Of a stretch of DNA of 64,000 nucleotides, positions 1-7,547 are shown one piece after another. Position numbers and translations under genes: made by a program. Source of the DNA: Alcanivorax sp. REN37. GTDB taxonomy: Bacteria; Pseudomonadota; Gammaproteobacteria; Pseudomonadales; Alcanivoracaceae. The stretch lies in assembly GCF_041102775.1 (NCBI RefSeq), contig NZ_JBGCUO010000001.1:1488001-1552000 (forward strand), read 5' to 3'. How positions within the stretch are numbered: the first letter of the stretch is position 1; every line of letters begins with the position of its first letter. The notes beneath the pieces are model-generated. The model saw only the letters and a list, made by a program, of their open reading frames with translations, was not told where the DNA came from and did not search any database.

Positions 1-23
1 TCGCCGCCATTGATGAAGACTGA
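1..23 (+). CDS. Possible 3' end of an upstream gene (partial)
   Basis: In the frame beginning at base 3 the window opens with codons reading Ala-Ala-Ile-Asp-Glu-Asp and a TGA stop at 21-23. A strong rho-independent terminator follows 22 bases later, which is what the end of a plus-strand gene would look like. Six residues are too few to identify a product, so this is inferred from position and terminator only. Confidence 0.35.
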
Positions 24-44
24 AGCAATGGACAACCACAAAGC

Positions 45-70
45 CGGGCGCCGAGAATGGCGCCCGTTTT
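45..70 (+). terminator. Rho-independent terminator of the upstream gene
   Basis: A perfect 8-bp GC stem (CGGGCGCC at 45-52, GGCGCCCG at 59-66) with a 6-nt loop is followed by TTTT. The ATG at 57 lies inside its loop, which argues against that codon being the start of the next gene. Confidence 0.75.
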
Positions 71-89
71 GATTGCCAGCGAGAACCCC

Positions 90-1319
90 ATGGAGCAGCA
101 GCCCACGTCACCCTGGGTGGCGGTGATCGGCGCCGGGCCGGCCGGCCTGAAAGCAGCGGAGCACCTCAGTGCCGCCGGTGTGCCCGTGGTGCTGTACGAC
201 CGCATGCCCAGTTTCGGTCGTAAATTCCTGATGGCCGGCGTCGGCGGCATGAACATCACCCATTCCGAGCCGTTGCCGCAGTTCATCGAGCGCTACCGCG
301 AGGCCGCGCCGTGGGTGGCGCATTGGCTAGCGGCGTTACCGCCCTCAACCTTGCAGCCGTGGATGCAGTCGTTGGGCATCGACAGTTTTGTGGGCAGCTC
401 TGGCCGCGTATTTCCGCAGCAGATGAAAGCCGCGCCGCTACTGCGCGCTTGGTTGCAGCAATTGCGGCGGCAGGGGGTACGCACCCAAGTGCGTCACCGT
501 TGGAGTGGCTGGGACGCAGAGGGCGCGCTGCGGTTCGAAACGCCGACCGGCGCACTGCAATGCCGCCCTAGTGCCACAGTGCTGGCGTTGGGGGCTGCGA
601 GTTGGCCGCAACTCGGCGCCGATGGCAGCTGGGTGCCGTGGTTGCAGCAGCGCGGTGTGACACTGGCGCCGTGGCAGCCGGCTAACTGTGGCTTCCGGGT
701 GCCGTGGAGTGCGGGGTTCCGCGACCAGCATGCCGGTGCGCCGCTGAAGCATGTGGCCGCACTGTGGCAGGATTACGCCGGTCAGCCTCAGCGTCGCCTC
801 GGTGAAGCCGTGGTCAGTGCCGACGGTATTGAGGGATCGCTGGTTTATGCCGCTTCTGCGGATCTGCGTCGTCAGCTGCCCGGCATCCTGACGCTGGATC
901 TATTGCCGCACCTGACGCGGGAGCAGCTGGTGGGAAAGCTGGCGGCGCCGCGCGGCAAGCGCTCTTGGAGCACCCATCTGCGCAAAGTGCTGCAAGGCGA
1001 TGCGGTGAAGGCGGCACTGCTGCGTGAGCTGACGCCGCCCAGCACCGACCCACTGACGGTGGCTACCGCCCTTAAAGCACTGCCGGTGCCATTGCAGCAA
1101 CCGGCACCGCTGGAGCAGGCGATCAGCTGCGCCGGTGGTGTGCCGCGCGCGGCGCTGACTCCGCAGCTGATGCTCAGCGCCTGCCCGGGTGTGTTCTGCG
1201 CTGGCGAAATGCTCGACTGGGAAGCCCCCACCGGCGGCTACCTGCTCAGTGCCTGCCTTGCCAGCGGCGCGGTGGCCGCGGCCGGCGTATTGGCGTGGCT
1301 GACTGACCATGCGCGCTGA
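90..1319 (+). CDS. FAD-dependent oxidoreductase, TIGR03862-type flavoprotein (YhiN/BaiN-like)
   Basis: The product is 409 aa. Its N-terminus carries a classic FAD-binding Rossmann motif (VIGAGPAGLKAAEHL), followed by FGRKFLMAGVGGMNITHSE, and its C-terminus has CAGEMLDWEAPTGGYLL, the signature pair of the YhiN/HI0933-like flavoproteins. The reaction in cells is poorly known; a relative (BaiN) acts in bile acid dehydroxylation, but that should not be transferred here. I chose ATG 90 over ATG 57 because 57 lies inside the preceding terminator and because the Rossmann motif begins shortly after residue 90. The 3' end overlaps hrpB by 11 bp, so the two are probably co-transcribed. Confidence 0.85.
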   Translation: MEQQPTSPWVAVIGAGPAGLKAAEHLSAAGVPVVLYDRMPSFGRKFLMAGVGGMNITHSEPLPQFIERYREAAPWVAHWLAALPPSTLQPWMQSLGIDSFVGSSGRVFPQQMKAAPLLRAWLQQLRRQGVRTQVRHRWSGWDAEGALRFETPTGALQCRPSATVLALGAASWPQLGADGSWVPWLQQRGVTLAPWQPANCGFRVPWSAGFRDQHAGAPLKHVAALWQDYAGQPQRRLGEAVVSADGIEGSLVYAASADLRRQLPGILTLDLLPHLTREQLVGKLAAPRGKRSWSTHLRKVLQGDAVKAALLRELTPPSTDPLTVATALKALPVPLQQPAPLEQAISCAGGVPRAALTPQLMLSACPGVFCAGEMLDWEAPTGGYLLSACLASGAVAAAGVLAWLTDHAR

Positions 1320-3783
1320 ATCGAACTTGCCGCCGGCGCCGATTGACGCGGTATTGCCGCAGTTGCTGGCCGCGCTGGCCGACCACAACACCGTGATCCT
1401 CGAAGCACCGCCCGGTGCGGGCAAGACCACCCGCGTACCGCTGGCACTGCGTAGCGCTGACTGGTTGGCGGCACGCCGCATCCTCATGCTGGAGCCGCGC
1501 CGAGTGGCGGCGCGCAGTGCCGCCCGTTACATGGCCCAGTGCCTCGGCGAGCCGGTGGGGAAAACGGTGGGCTACCGCACCCGCATGGACACCAAGGTGT
1601 CGGCAGCCACCCGCATCGAAGTGGTCACCGAAGGGGTGCTGACACGTTTGCTGCAAGCCGACCCAGAGTTGGCCGACTACGGCGCGGTACTGTTTGACGA
1701 ATTCCATGAGCGTTCGCTGCATGGCGATCTGGGCCTGGCGCTGGCGCGTGAAAGCCAGCAGGCGTTGCGCCCGGATCTGCGCTTGCTGCTGATGTCGGCC
1801 ACGCTTGACGGCGAACGGTTGGCGCAGCGGTTGGCGCCGGCGCCAGTGATCCGCAGCGCCGGCCGCCAATACCCGGTCACAGTCCACTATCGCGCGCCCG
1901 GCAGTCAGCCGTGGCTCGGGCAGGTGGCGCCGGCGGTGTTACAGGCCCTCGCCGCCCATGCGGGGTCGCTGCTGGTGTTCTTGCCCGGCCAGCGGGAAAT
2001 CCGCGCCGTGCAGCGTGATTTGGCCGGCCGGCTGGCGGCCGACGTATCGCTGCATGCCCTGTACGGTGATCTGTCTGCCGCGCAGCAGGACCAGGTGCTG
2101 GCGCCGGCGCCAGCCGGGCAGCGCAAAGTGGTGTTGGCCACCGCCATCGCAGAAACCTCGCTCACCATCGAAGGCATCAGTGTGGTGGTGGATGCCGGTT
2201 ACCAACGCCGTGCCCATTACGACCCGGCTTCCGGTACGACGCGTCTGGTCACCGAGCGGGTTTCTGAGGCCAGTGCGGTACAGCGCAGTGGCCGCGCCGG
2301 CCGTTTGGGGCCGGGGGTGGCGTATCGGCTGTGGGCAGAAACCGAGCGGTTAGCGGACTACAGCACGCCGGATGTGCTGTGCCAGGAGCTGTCGGAGCTG
2401 GCGTTGGAGCTGGCGGTGTGGGGGTGCCACGATCCGTCTGCACTGGTGTGGCTGGATCTGCCGCCAGCGCCGGCGCTGGCCGCTGCGCGCCGACTGTTGA
2501 CCCAATTCGGCGCGATAGCGGCCGACGGCCGCGTCACCGACCACGGTCGCCGGCTGCACCAGTTGCCACTGGGACTGCGTGCTGGCCAGCTGTGGCTGTG
2601 TGCCGAGCAGCAGCGTCAGCCGGCGCTGGGCGCGGCGCTGGCGGCGTTGCTGTCGGAGGCCGATCCGCTGCGCCAACGTGATACCCGTATTGCTACCCGG
2701 CTCGGTTTGCTGACCGGCGCCACCCCGGCCAGCGCTGCCGATGCCGGACGCCTGGCGGCGCTGCGAGCATTGGCGCGGCGGTTGTCGCCGACGCCGCTGC
2801 AGACGGTGGAAGATGATGCCGTGGCCGCGTTGCTGGCCCAAGCCTGGCCGGACCGGATCGCCCAGCGTCGGCCCGGTGATGCCGCCCGGTTCCGTCTCAG
2901 TCACGGCCGCGGAGCCTGGTTGGCAGAGGAGGATCCGCTGGCCGCCGAGCCGTGGCTGGTGGTGCCGGAGCTGGACGGCGATCCGCGCGAGAGCCGCATC
3001 TATCTCGCGGCGCCGATCACCCAACCGGTGTTAGAGCAGGCATTGGCGTCGCAGTTGGCATGGCAGGGGCGCTGCCACTGGAACCCCCGCACCGAAGCGT
3101 TGGAGGCGGTGGAGGAACTGCGTTTGGGCGCGCTGGTACTGGCCCAGCGGCCGCTGGCAACCCTCACCGCCGCCATGCGTAGCGCCGCGCTGGCGGCGGA
3201 AATCCGTCGACGCGGTATCGCCGCATTACCGTGGGACGAGGCTGCCGAGCAGTTGCGCGCGCGCCAAGCTTGGCTACACCGGCTGGTGCCGGAACAGGCG
3301 CCAGCGGTAAGCGATGAAGTGCTGCTGGAGCAGTTGGAAAGCTGGCTCGGAAACTGGCTTGGCAGTGCCCAGCGCTGGGCGCAAGTACAGGCGCTGCCAG
3401 TGGCCCAAGCACTGGCGGCGCGGCTTGATTGGACGCAGCAACAGCAGTTGCAGCAATGGTTGCCAGAGCGCTGGCCGTTGCCCAGTGGCCGCACTGCCGC
3501 CATCGATTATCGGCCCGCGGCAGGACCGGTACTGGCGGCCAAACTGCAGGAGTTGTTCGGCCTTCAACAGACGCCGGTGCTGGCGCAGGGTCGGCTGCCG
3601 GTGACGCTGCATCTGTTATCGCCGGCTGGGCGTCCGGTGGCGATCACCCAGGATCTGGCTGGCTTCTGGCGTGACGGTTACTTCGCCGTGCGCAAGGACC
3701 TGCGGGGGCGTTACCCACGTCATCCGTGGCCCGAGGATCCGCTTACCGCGCAGGCCACAGCACGGGCACGGCCACGCGCGTGA
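1309..3783 (+). CDS. hrpB: ATP-dependent helicase HrpB
   Basis: The 824-aa product is of normal length for HrpB, a DEAH-box-type helicase. Walker A (APPGAGKTT) sits at residues 33-41, motif II is DEFH at 130-133, motif III is SATLDG, and motif VI is QRSGRAGRLGPG. The C-terminal third matches the HrpB-specific region ending in YFAVRKDLRGRYPRHPWPEDP. E. coli HrpB is non-essential and its substrate is not settled, although the related HrpA rescues stalled ribosomes. Translation starts at ATG 1309, inside the end of the flavoprotein gene, so translational coupling is likely. The next gene is 124 bases away. Confidence 0.95.
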   Translation: MRAESNLPPAPIDAVLPQLLAALADHNTVILEAPPGAGKTTRVPLALRSADWLAARRILMLEPRRVAARSAARYMAQCLGEPVGKTVGYRTRMDTKVSAATRIEVVTEGVLTRLLQADPELADYGAVLFDEFHERSLHGDLGLALARESQQALRPDLRLLLMSATLDGERLAQRLAPAPVIRSAGRQYPVTVHYRAPGSQPWLGQVAPAVLQALAAHAGSLLVFLPGQREIRAVQRDLAGRLAADVSLHALYGDLSAAQQDQVLAPAPAGQRKVVLATAIAETSLTIEGISVVVDAGYQRRAHYDPASGTTRLVTERVSEASAVQRSGRAGRLGPGVAYRLWAETERLADYSTPDVLCQELSELALELAVWGCHDPSALVWLDLPPAPALAAARRLLTQFGAIAADGRVTDHGRRLHQLPLGLRAGQLWLCAEQQRQPALGAALAALLSEADPLRQRDTRIATRLGLLTGATPASAADAGRLAALRALARRLSPTPLQTVEDDAVAALLAQAWPDRIAQRRPGDAARFRLSHGRGAWLAEEDPLAAEPWLVVPELDGDPRESRIYLAAPITQPVLEQALASQLAWQGRCHWNPRTEALEAVEELRLGALVLAQRPLATLTAAMRSAALAAEIRRRGIAALPWDEAAEQLRARQAWLHRLVPEQAPAVSDEVLLEQLESWLGNWLGSAQRWAQVQALPVAQALAARLDWTQQQQLQQWLPERWPLPSGRTAAIDYRPAAGPVLAAKLQELFGLQQTPVLAQGRLPVTLHLLSPAGRPVAITQDLAGFWRDGYFAVRKDLRGRYPRHPWPEDPLTAQATARARPRA

Positions 3784-3907
3784 GCACAGTGGCCGCAATG
3801 CCCTGACCATTCAGTCAGATGGTAAATAAGTTGCTCGCCAACGCTGCTATGATGCGCGGCGCGCGGACGCTGTCGTCCGCACCAGACAAGAACAACGAGA
3901 TGCTTTT

Positions 3908-4552
3908 ATGACCGAGCCTGTAATCGGCGCGCAGGTGCCGCGCCGTGGCAACGGACTGACACGCTGGCTAGGGATCTGGCTGCTTAAATTGATCGGATGG
4001 CGCATTGTCGGGCAGTTGCCCAATGTGCCCAAGGCGGTGGTGATCGGGGCGCCGCATACGTCCAACTACGACGGCATAGTGGCGGCCGGGGTGATTCTGG
4101 CCCTGCAGGTGCGCATTACCTTGATGGCCAAGAGCAGCCTGTTCCGCGGGCCGCTGGGGCCGCTGGTGCGCTGGCTTGGTTGCATTCCGATCCGGCGCGA
4201 CAGCCGCGAAGGGGTGGTGGCGCAGACACTGGCGGCGTTCGATGCCCACCCGCAATTGTTTTTGGGCCTGGCGCCGGAGGGTACCCGCCATGCTGCCACG
4301 GCTTTCCGCTCGGGTTTCTATCACATTGCCGAACAGGGCCAGCTGCCAATCGTGGTGGCGGTGATCGATTACGGGCGCAAAGAGCTGCGGTTTGCCGATT
4401 GCTTCGTGCCCAGCGGCGATCAACAGGCCGACTTCGTACGCATTTTTGAGCATTATCGCCATGTGACACCCCGTCACCCGGCACGCTTGTCCGCGCCCTT
4501 GAAAGCGCTGAGTGAGACCGACATCAACACTGCCACAAGGAATCAGCCATGA
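3908..4552 (+). CDS. PlsC-like lysophospholipid/glycerolipid acyltransferase
   Basis: The 214-aa product has the acyltransferase HX4D motif at His50-Asp55 (HTSNYD) and the second block EGTR at residues 124-127, with a hydrophobic N-terminal segment near residues 18-32. This is the PlsC/LPLAT fold that moves an acyl group to a lysolipid or related acceptor at the inner membrane. At about 210 aa it belongs to the short subgroup often found apart from the main plsC gene, so the acceptor is uncertain. Its last bases overlap the start of an acyl-CoA-binding protein gene (ATGA), and an acyl-CoA thioesterase follows. A role in acyl-CoA handling or membrane-lipid remodelling is inferred from this context. 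Confidence 0.85.
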   Translation: MTEPVIGAQVPRRGNGLTRWLGIWLLKLIGWRIVGQLPNVPKAVVIGAPHTSNYDGIVAAGVILALQVRITLMAKSSLFRGPLGPLVRWLGCIPIRRDSREGVVAQTLAAFDAHPQLFLGLAPEGTRHAATAFRSGFYHIAEQGQLPIVVAVIDYGRKELRFADCFVPSGDQQADFVRIFEHYRHVTPRHPARLSAPLKALSETDINTATRNQP

Positions 4553-4812
4553 GTGACATACAAGCTTTCGAACAGGCGAAACAGGATGTGGGCACCCTGA
4601 CCAAACGTCCTAGCAATGACGACCTGCTGTATCTCTACGCCCACTACAAGCAAGGCAGTGTCGGCGACGTGCAGGGCAAGCGCCCGGGCATGTTGGATGT
4701 GAAAGGCCGTGCCATGTACGACGCCTGGGCCAAGCTCAAGGGTGTTGGCCAGCAAGACGCGCGCCAGCGCTACATTGCCAAAGTCAGCGCGCTGCTCGCC
4801 AGCCACCGCTGA
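4549..4812 (+). CDS. Acyl-CoA-binding protein (ACBP)
   Basis: The 87-aa product is full length for the ACBP family, a four-helix bundle that binds medium- and long-chain acyl-CoA in the cytoplasm. Family blocks visible include PSNDDLLYLYAHYKQGSVGD (21-40) and KRPGMLDVKGRAMYDAW (44-60), which contain the conserved Tyr and Lys residues that grip the CoA. The start overlaps the stop of the PlsC-like gene by 4 bp. ACBPs are common in eukaryotes and patchy in bacteria, so pairing one with an acyltransferase and a thioesterase suggests a dedicated acyl-CoA pool or shuttle. Confidence 0.93.
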   Translation: MSDIQAFEQAKQDVGTLTKRPSNDDLLYLYAHYKQGSVGDVQGKRPGMLDVKGRAMYDAWAKLKGVGQQDARQRYIAKVSALLASHR

Positions 4813-4884
4813 TGGTTGCCGCCGGCGGGCGTTGCTCGCCGGCTTCCCCGCTGCCGCCCGGCGGCCCCGAGAGAGCACAACCCG

Positions 4885-5655
4885 ATGACCTTCGATGAGA
4901 TTCTCGCCACGGTGCAGGATGACGCCGTGATGATTCCCGATGGATGGGGGCAGGGCCGCGCCTGCTTCGGCGGTTTGGTCGGTGCGATCCTGTACCGGCG
5001 CCTGCGCCAAGCGGTGCCGGACCGGCCGGTGCGCAACGTGATGGTGTCGTTCGTCGGCCCGGTGGCACCGGGGCCCGCAACGCTGTCGGCAGAAGTGCTG
5101 CGGTCAGGCAAATCGGTGACGCAGGCGATGTGCCGGCTGGAACAGGATGGCGCGACCCAAGCGGTGATGCTGGTTAGCTTCGGACTGCCGCGCGAATCAG
5201 ACGTCAGTGTGGTGCCGCCGCCAGCGCCAGCCATGAAAGCGCCGGCAGACACGTTCCCAATGCCGCGCGTGAAAGGCTTGGTGCCAGATTTTACGCTCAA
5301 CTTCGATGTGCACTGGGCGCACGGCGATGTGCCGTACAGCCGCAGCCAGCGCGGTGAAATCGGTGGCTGGATCCGCTTCCATACCCCGCGTGCGCAGCAG
5401 GACGAAGAGGGCGTTCTGGCGCTGATCGACGCTTGGCCACCGGCGGTGATGCCGATGTACTCGCGCCCGGGACCGAGCAGCTCGCTGACCTGGTCAGTGG
5501 AGTTTCGTAAGCCAGTGGTGGACAGCGAATGGTGGCAGTACCAAGCCACCACCGACGCCGCCGCCGATGGCTACTGCAACATTGAAGCCCGCTTCTGGGA
5601 TGGCGAGGGTGATCTGGTGGCCATCAGCCGCCAAGTGGTGACCATCTTCGTGTAA
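4885..5655 (+). CDS. Acyl-CoA thioesterase, double hot-dog (TesB-like)
   Basis: The 256-aa product has the size and pattern of bacterial double hot-dog acyl-CoA thioesterases: a first domain with GRACFGGLVGAILYRRLRQA and VSFVGPVAPGP, then a second with DEEGVLALIDAWPP and the C-terminal EARFWDGEGDLVAISRQ. Such enzymes hydrolyse acyl-CoA to free acid and CoA. The frame is open from 4816, but ATG 4885 has a GAGAG ribosome-binding sequence about 10 bases upstream and matches the domain start. It lies 72 bases after the ACBP gene in the same direction, so one transcription unit with the two preceding genes is likely. Confidence 0.85.
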   Translation: MTFDEILATVQDDAVMIPDGWGQGRACFGGLVGAILYRRLRQAVPDRPVRNVMVSFVGPVAPGPATLSAEVLRSGKSVTQAMCRLEQDGATQAVMLVSFGLPRESDVSVVPPPAPAMKAPADTFPMPRVKGLVPDFTLNFDVHWAHGDVPYSRSQRGEIGGWIRFHTPRAQQDEEGVLALIDAWPPAVMPMYSRPGPSSSLTWSVEFRKPVVDSEWWQYQATTDAAADGYCNIEARFWDGEGDLVAISRQVVTIFV

Positions 5656-5737
5656 CGCCGTTCGGGTGTAGGCCAATGGCTGTACGCTCGAACGGCTGTC
5701 GGTTTTCAGACTCGGCCGGCGCTGCGCCGGCCCGGCC

Positions 5738-6124
5738 TCAGCGGGGACTGGGCAGGTACACCTCCCGCCATAGCGTGACTTTGCCTTCGGCGTCGAACGC
5801 CATCATCAGCATCGCTTCGAATGACTCTTCCACGCCACCGGGCCGGTACAGCAGCGCCCGCATCGAGAACACCACTGAGCGCTCATCCGCCACCGTGTGC
5901 TGCACTTGGTAGTCGATGCGTTCCAGCGTGCTTTTCATGCCATTGAGAAAGTCCAAGTACAGCGCTCGGTCGGCTTGGTAATGGCGACCGTTGGGCGCCA
6001 CCACGAACTGCTCGGCAAAGCATTCCCCGATGATGGCCTCGCTGAGCTGGCTTTCGTGGTGCAGATGACGACGGTTCCAATCAAGAACCGCGTGACCGCG
6101 CTGGATGCTGTCGGAGGGTGTCAT
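5738..6124 (-). CDS. SnoaL-like/NTF2-fold protein
   Basis: The 128-aa product looks like the SnoaL/NTF2-like polyketide-cyclase fold: a helical N-terminus (residues about 8-45), then alternating strands with FLNGMKSTLERIDYQVQHTVAD and EAMLMMAFDAEGKVTLWREVY. I see no catalytic residue pattern that fixes an activity; many family members bind small hydrophobic ligands. ATG 6124 is preceded by GGAG with good spacing, whereas the upstream open frame (to 6238) has none. It is a single gene convergent with the thioesterase, and its promoter must lie near the hexamer repeat at 6269-6339. Confidence 0.7.
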   Translation of the reverse strand: MTPSDSIQRGHAVLDWNRRHLHHESQLSEAIIGECFAEQFVVAPNGRHYQADRALYLDFLNGMKSTLERIDYQVQHTVADERSVVFSMRALLYRPGGVEESFEAMLMMAFDAEGKVTLWREVYLPSPR

Positions 6125-6583
6125 GGGCGAGCTCCGGGAGGTGCGGCGCAGAATCGCCGCTGCTGGGTTAAGGCGTACATGATGGCACGCTACAGCGCAA
6201 AAAAATGCCGGGATCATGGGTGTGGCGCGCTGAGCCAAAATGCATGGGCTGTGAACTTAGACTGAAGAGCTTTGGCTTTGGCTTTGGCTTTGGCTTTGGC
6301 TTTGGCTTTGGCTTTGGCTTTGGCTTTGGCTTTGGCTTTTCAGGGGGAAGACGGCAAAGGGTAGGGGACAGGGCAGCAAGGCCGCTGCCGGCTTTCGATC
6401 ATCGGGAGCGATCGCAGTAGTGCGAACTGTGCTCGGTACCCGGCAGCGACTATGAGGGGGACTGCCCAGAGACAGGGCAGTGCTGGTGAACTTGAGTCCG
6501 CGCGAGGGCCGCGAAGCACCGGCTGACTCCGTTCGCTAATAGCGGCCACCGCCGCCGTATGTCGTTCAAAACAGCAATGAAAA
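6125..6583. other. Intergenic region with hexamer repeat and a hairpin
   Basis: These 459 bases separate the SnoaL-like gene from the terminator of the MerR regulator operon. They hold the GCTTTG tandem repeat, a 7-bp perfect hairpin (ACTGCCC at 6461-6467 with GGGCAGT at 6475-6481) and presumably the promoter of the minus-strand SnoaL-like gene. No protein homology is visible in any frame. Confidence 0.6.
6269..6339. repeat. Tandem hexanucleotide repeat (GCTTTG)11.8
   Basis: Eleven perfect GCTTTG units run from 6269 to 6334 and a partial GCTTT follows. The tract lies about 145 bases upstream of the SnoaL-like gene, which reads away from it on the minus strand. Perfect short repeats of this kind are prone to slipped-strand changes in copy number; a six-base unit would alter spacing but not reading frame. 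Confidence 0.97.
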
Positions 6584-6602
6584 ACGGCCCCGAAGGGCCG
6601 TT
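6579..6602 (-). terminator. Rho-independent terminator of the ygiQ-MerR unit
   Basis: On the minus strand a 7-bp stem (ACGGCCC / GGGCCGT, 6584-6601) with a TTCG tetraloop is followed by a T run. It lies 12 bases after the MerR gene stop. Confidence 0.85.
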
Positions 6603-6613
6603 GTTCAGCGGGA

Positions 6614-7471
6614 TCAATCCTGTGGCGGATTGCCCTGATTTTCCATGTGCGTGAGCACGTTGGCGAGCCGGTCCACCAGCACTTGGTTGATGGCCCGATC
6701 GAGGATCCGCGCCAGCTCGGCACTGACCACCATTTCCGCAATCGGCCGCACCCGCACGATGAAGTTGGCCAGCTCGGGCACATCCTCGCCACGCGGCAAT
6801 TCGGTTTCGGTGTACTTGCTGTCGATCAGGTGGGTGGTGATCAGGCGTACAAAACCTTCCGCAATCTGGTCGACTTGGAAGCGCACTTTGTCTACTTCGT
6901 CCAGCAATGCTTCCAGCGGAATACCGGCCTGCACCAGTTCCTTGGCGGCGTTCAGAATGCGCGGGCTGGGAATACGCAAGCGGGTGCCTTCCGGCTCAAT
7001 GTAGTCGAGCTTCACGGCTTTCAGCAGCACCTCTTGGGTGAGGTGGTCGCCGAACGCTTCCAGCAGCTCCTCGTAACTCAGGTAAGAGGGCGCCTCGTCA
7101 CTCCACGGGCTGGTCACCACGACTTCGAGGCCGAGGATGTCGTTCAGGTCGCGGCCCTGCTCCCAGGCGGTGAGCAGGTCACGGATATTGGCCAGCGTGA
7201 AGCCGCGTTGCAGCAGTTGGCCGATGATGCGCAGCCGCGCCAGGTGCACGTCGGTATAGATGCCGGTGCGGCCGCGCTTTTCCGGCGGCGGCAGCAGGCC
7301 ACGGTCCTGGTAGGCACGCACGTTACGTACCGTGGTGTCGGCTTCGCGGGCGAGCACATCGATGGTGAACTCTTTGCGCTGGGGCTCGGCGGCCGGTGCG
7401 GCAGACGGCTGGCGGATGTATTTGCGCAGCGTTTGCAGCAGGGCACTGGGTGTAAGAGGTGTTGGTTTCAT
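6614..7471 (-). CDS. MerR-family transcriptional regulator with long C-terminal domain
   Basis: The 285-aa product has a MerR-type winged helix near residues 35-100 (FTIDVLAREADTTVRNVRAY, then the wing GIYTDVHLARLRIIGQLLQRG) after about 30 variable residues. The remaining 180 residues are helical and lack the cysteine clusters of metal-sensing MerR proteins, so the effector is probably organic or unknown. ATG 7471 was chosen because the longer frame to 7573 would overlap ygiQ and adds no homologous residues; the ribosome-binding site is weak. It lies 76 bases after ygiQ on the same strand and shares its terminator. Confidence 0.8.
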   Translation of the reverse strand: MKPTPLTPSALLQTLRKYIRQPSAAPAAEPQRKEFTIDVLAREADTTVRNVRAYQDRGLLPPPEKRGRTGIYTDVHLARLRIIGQLLQRGFTLANIRDLLTAWEQGRDLNDILGLEVVVTSPWSDEAPSYLSYEELLEAFGDHLTQEVLLKAVKLDYIEPEGTRLRIPSPRILNAAKELVQAGIPLEALLDEVDKVRFQVDQIAEGFVRLITTHLIDSKYTETELPRGEDVPELANFIVRVRPIAEMVVSAELARILDRAINQVLVDRLANVLTHMENQGNPPQD

Positions 7472-7547
7472 GGGCCCGATGATATCGCTCAAGTCAGACT
7501 TCCACCACCGCACCGACAGTCGGTGCGGCGACATCCTTGTTGCCGCG

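Noticed and set aside
57-89. ATG 57 as the start of the flavoprotein gene
   Set aside because: It lies inside the loop of a strong terminator, and the encoded extra residues precede the FAD motif without homology.
6269-6339. CRISPR array
   Set aside because: The repeat is a six-base unit with no spacers, and no cas genes are in the window.
6205-6420. Plus-strand frame encoding a long run of Phe-Gly dipeptides across the hexamer repeat
   Set aside because: No ribosome-binding site, no homology outside the repeat, and the FG pattern is only the translation of (GCTTTG)n.
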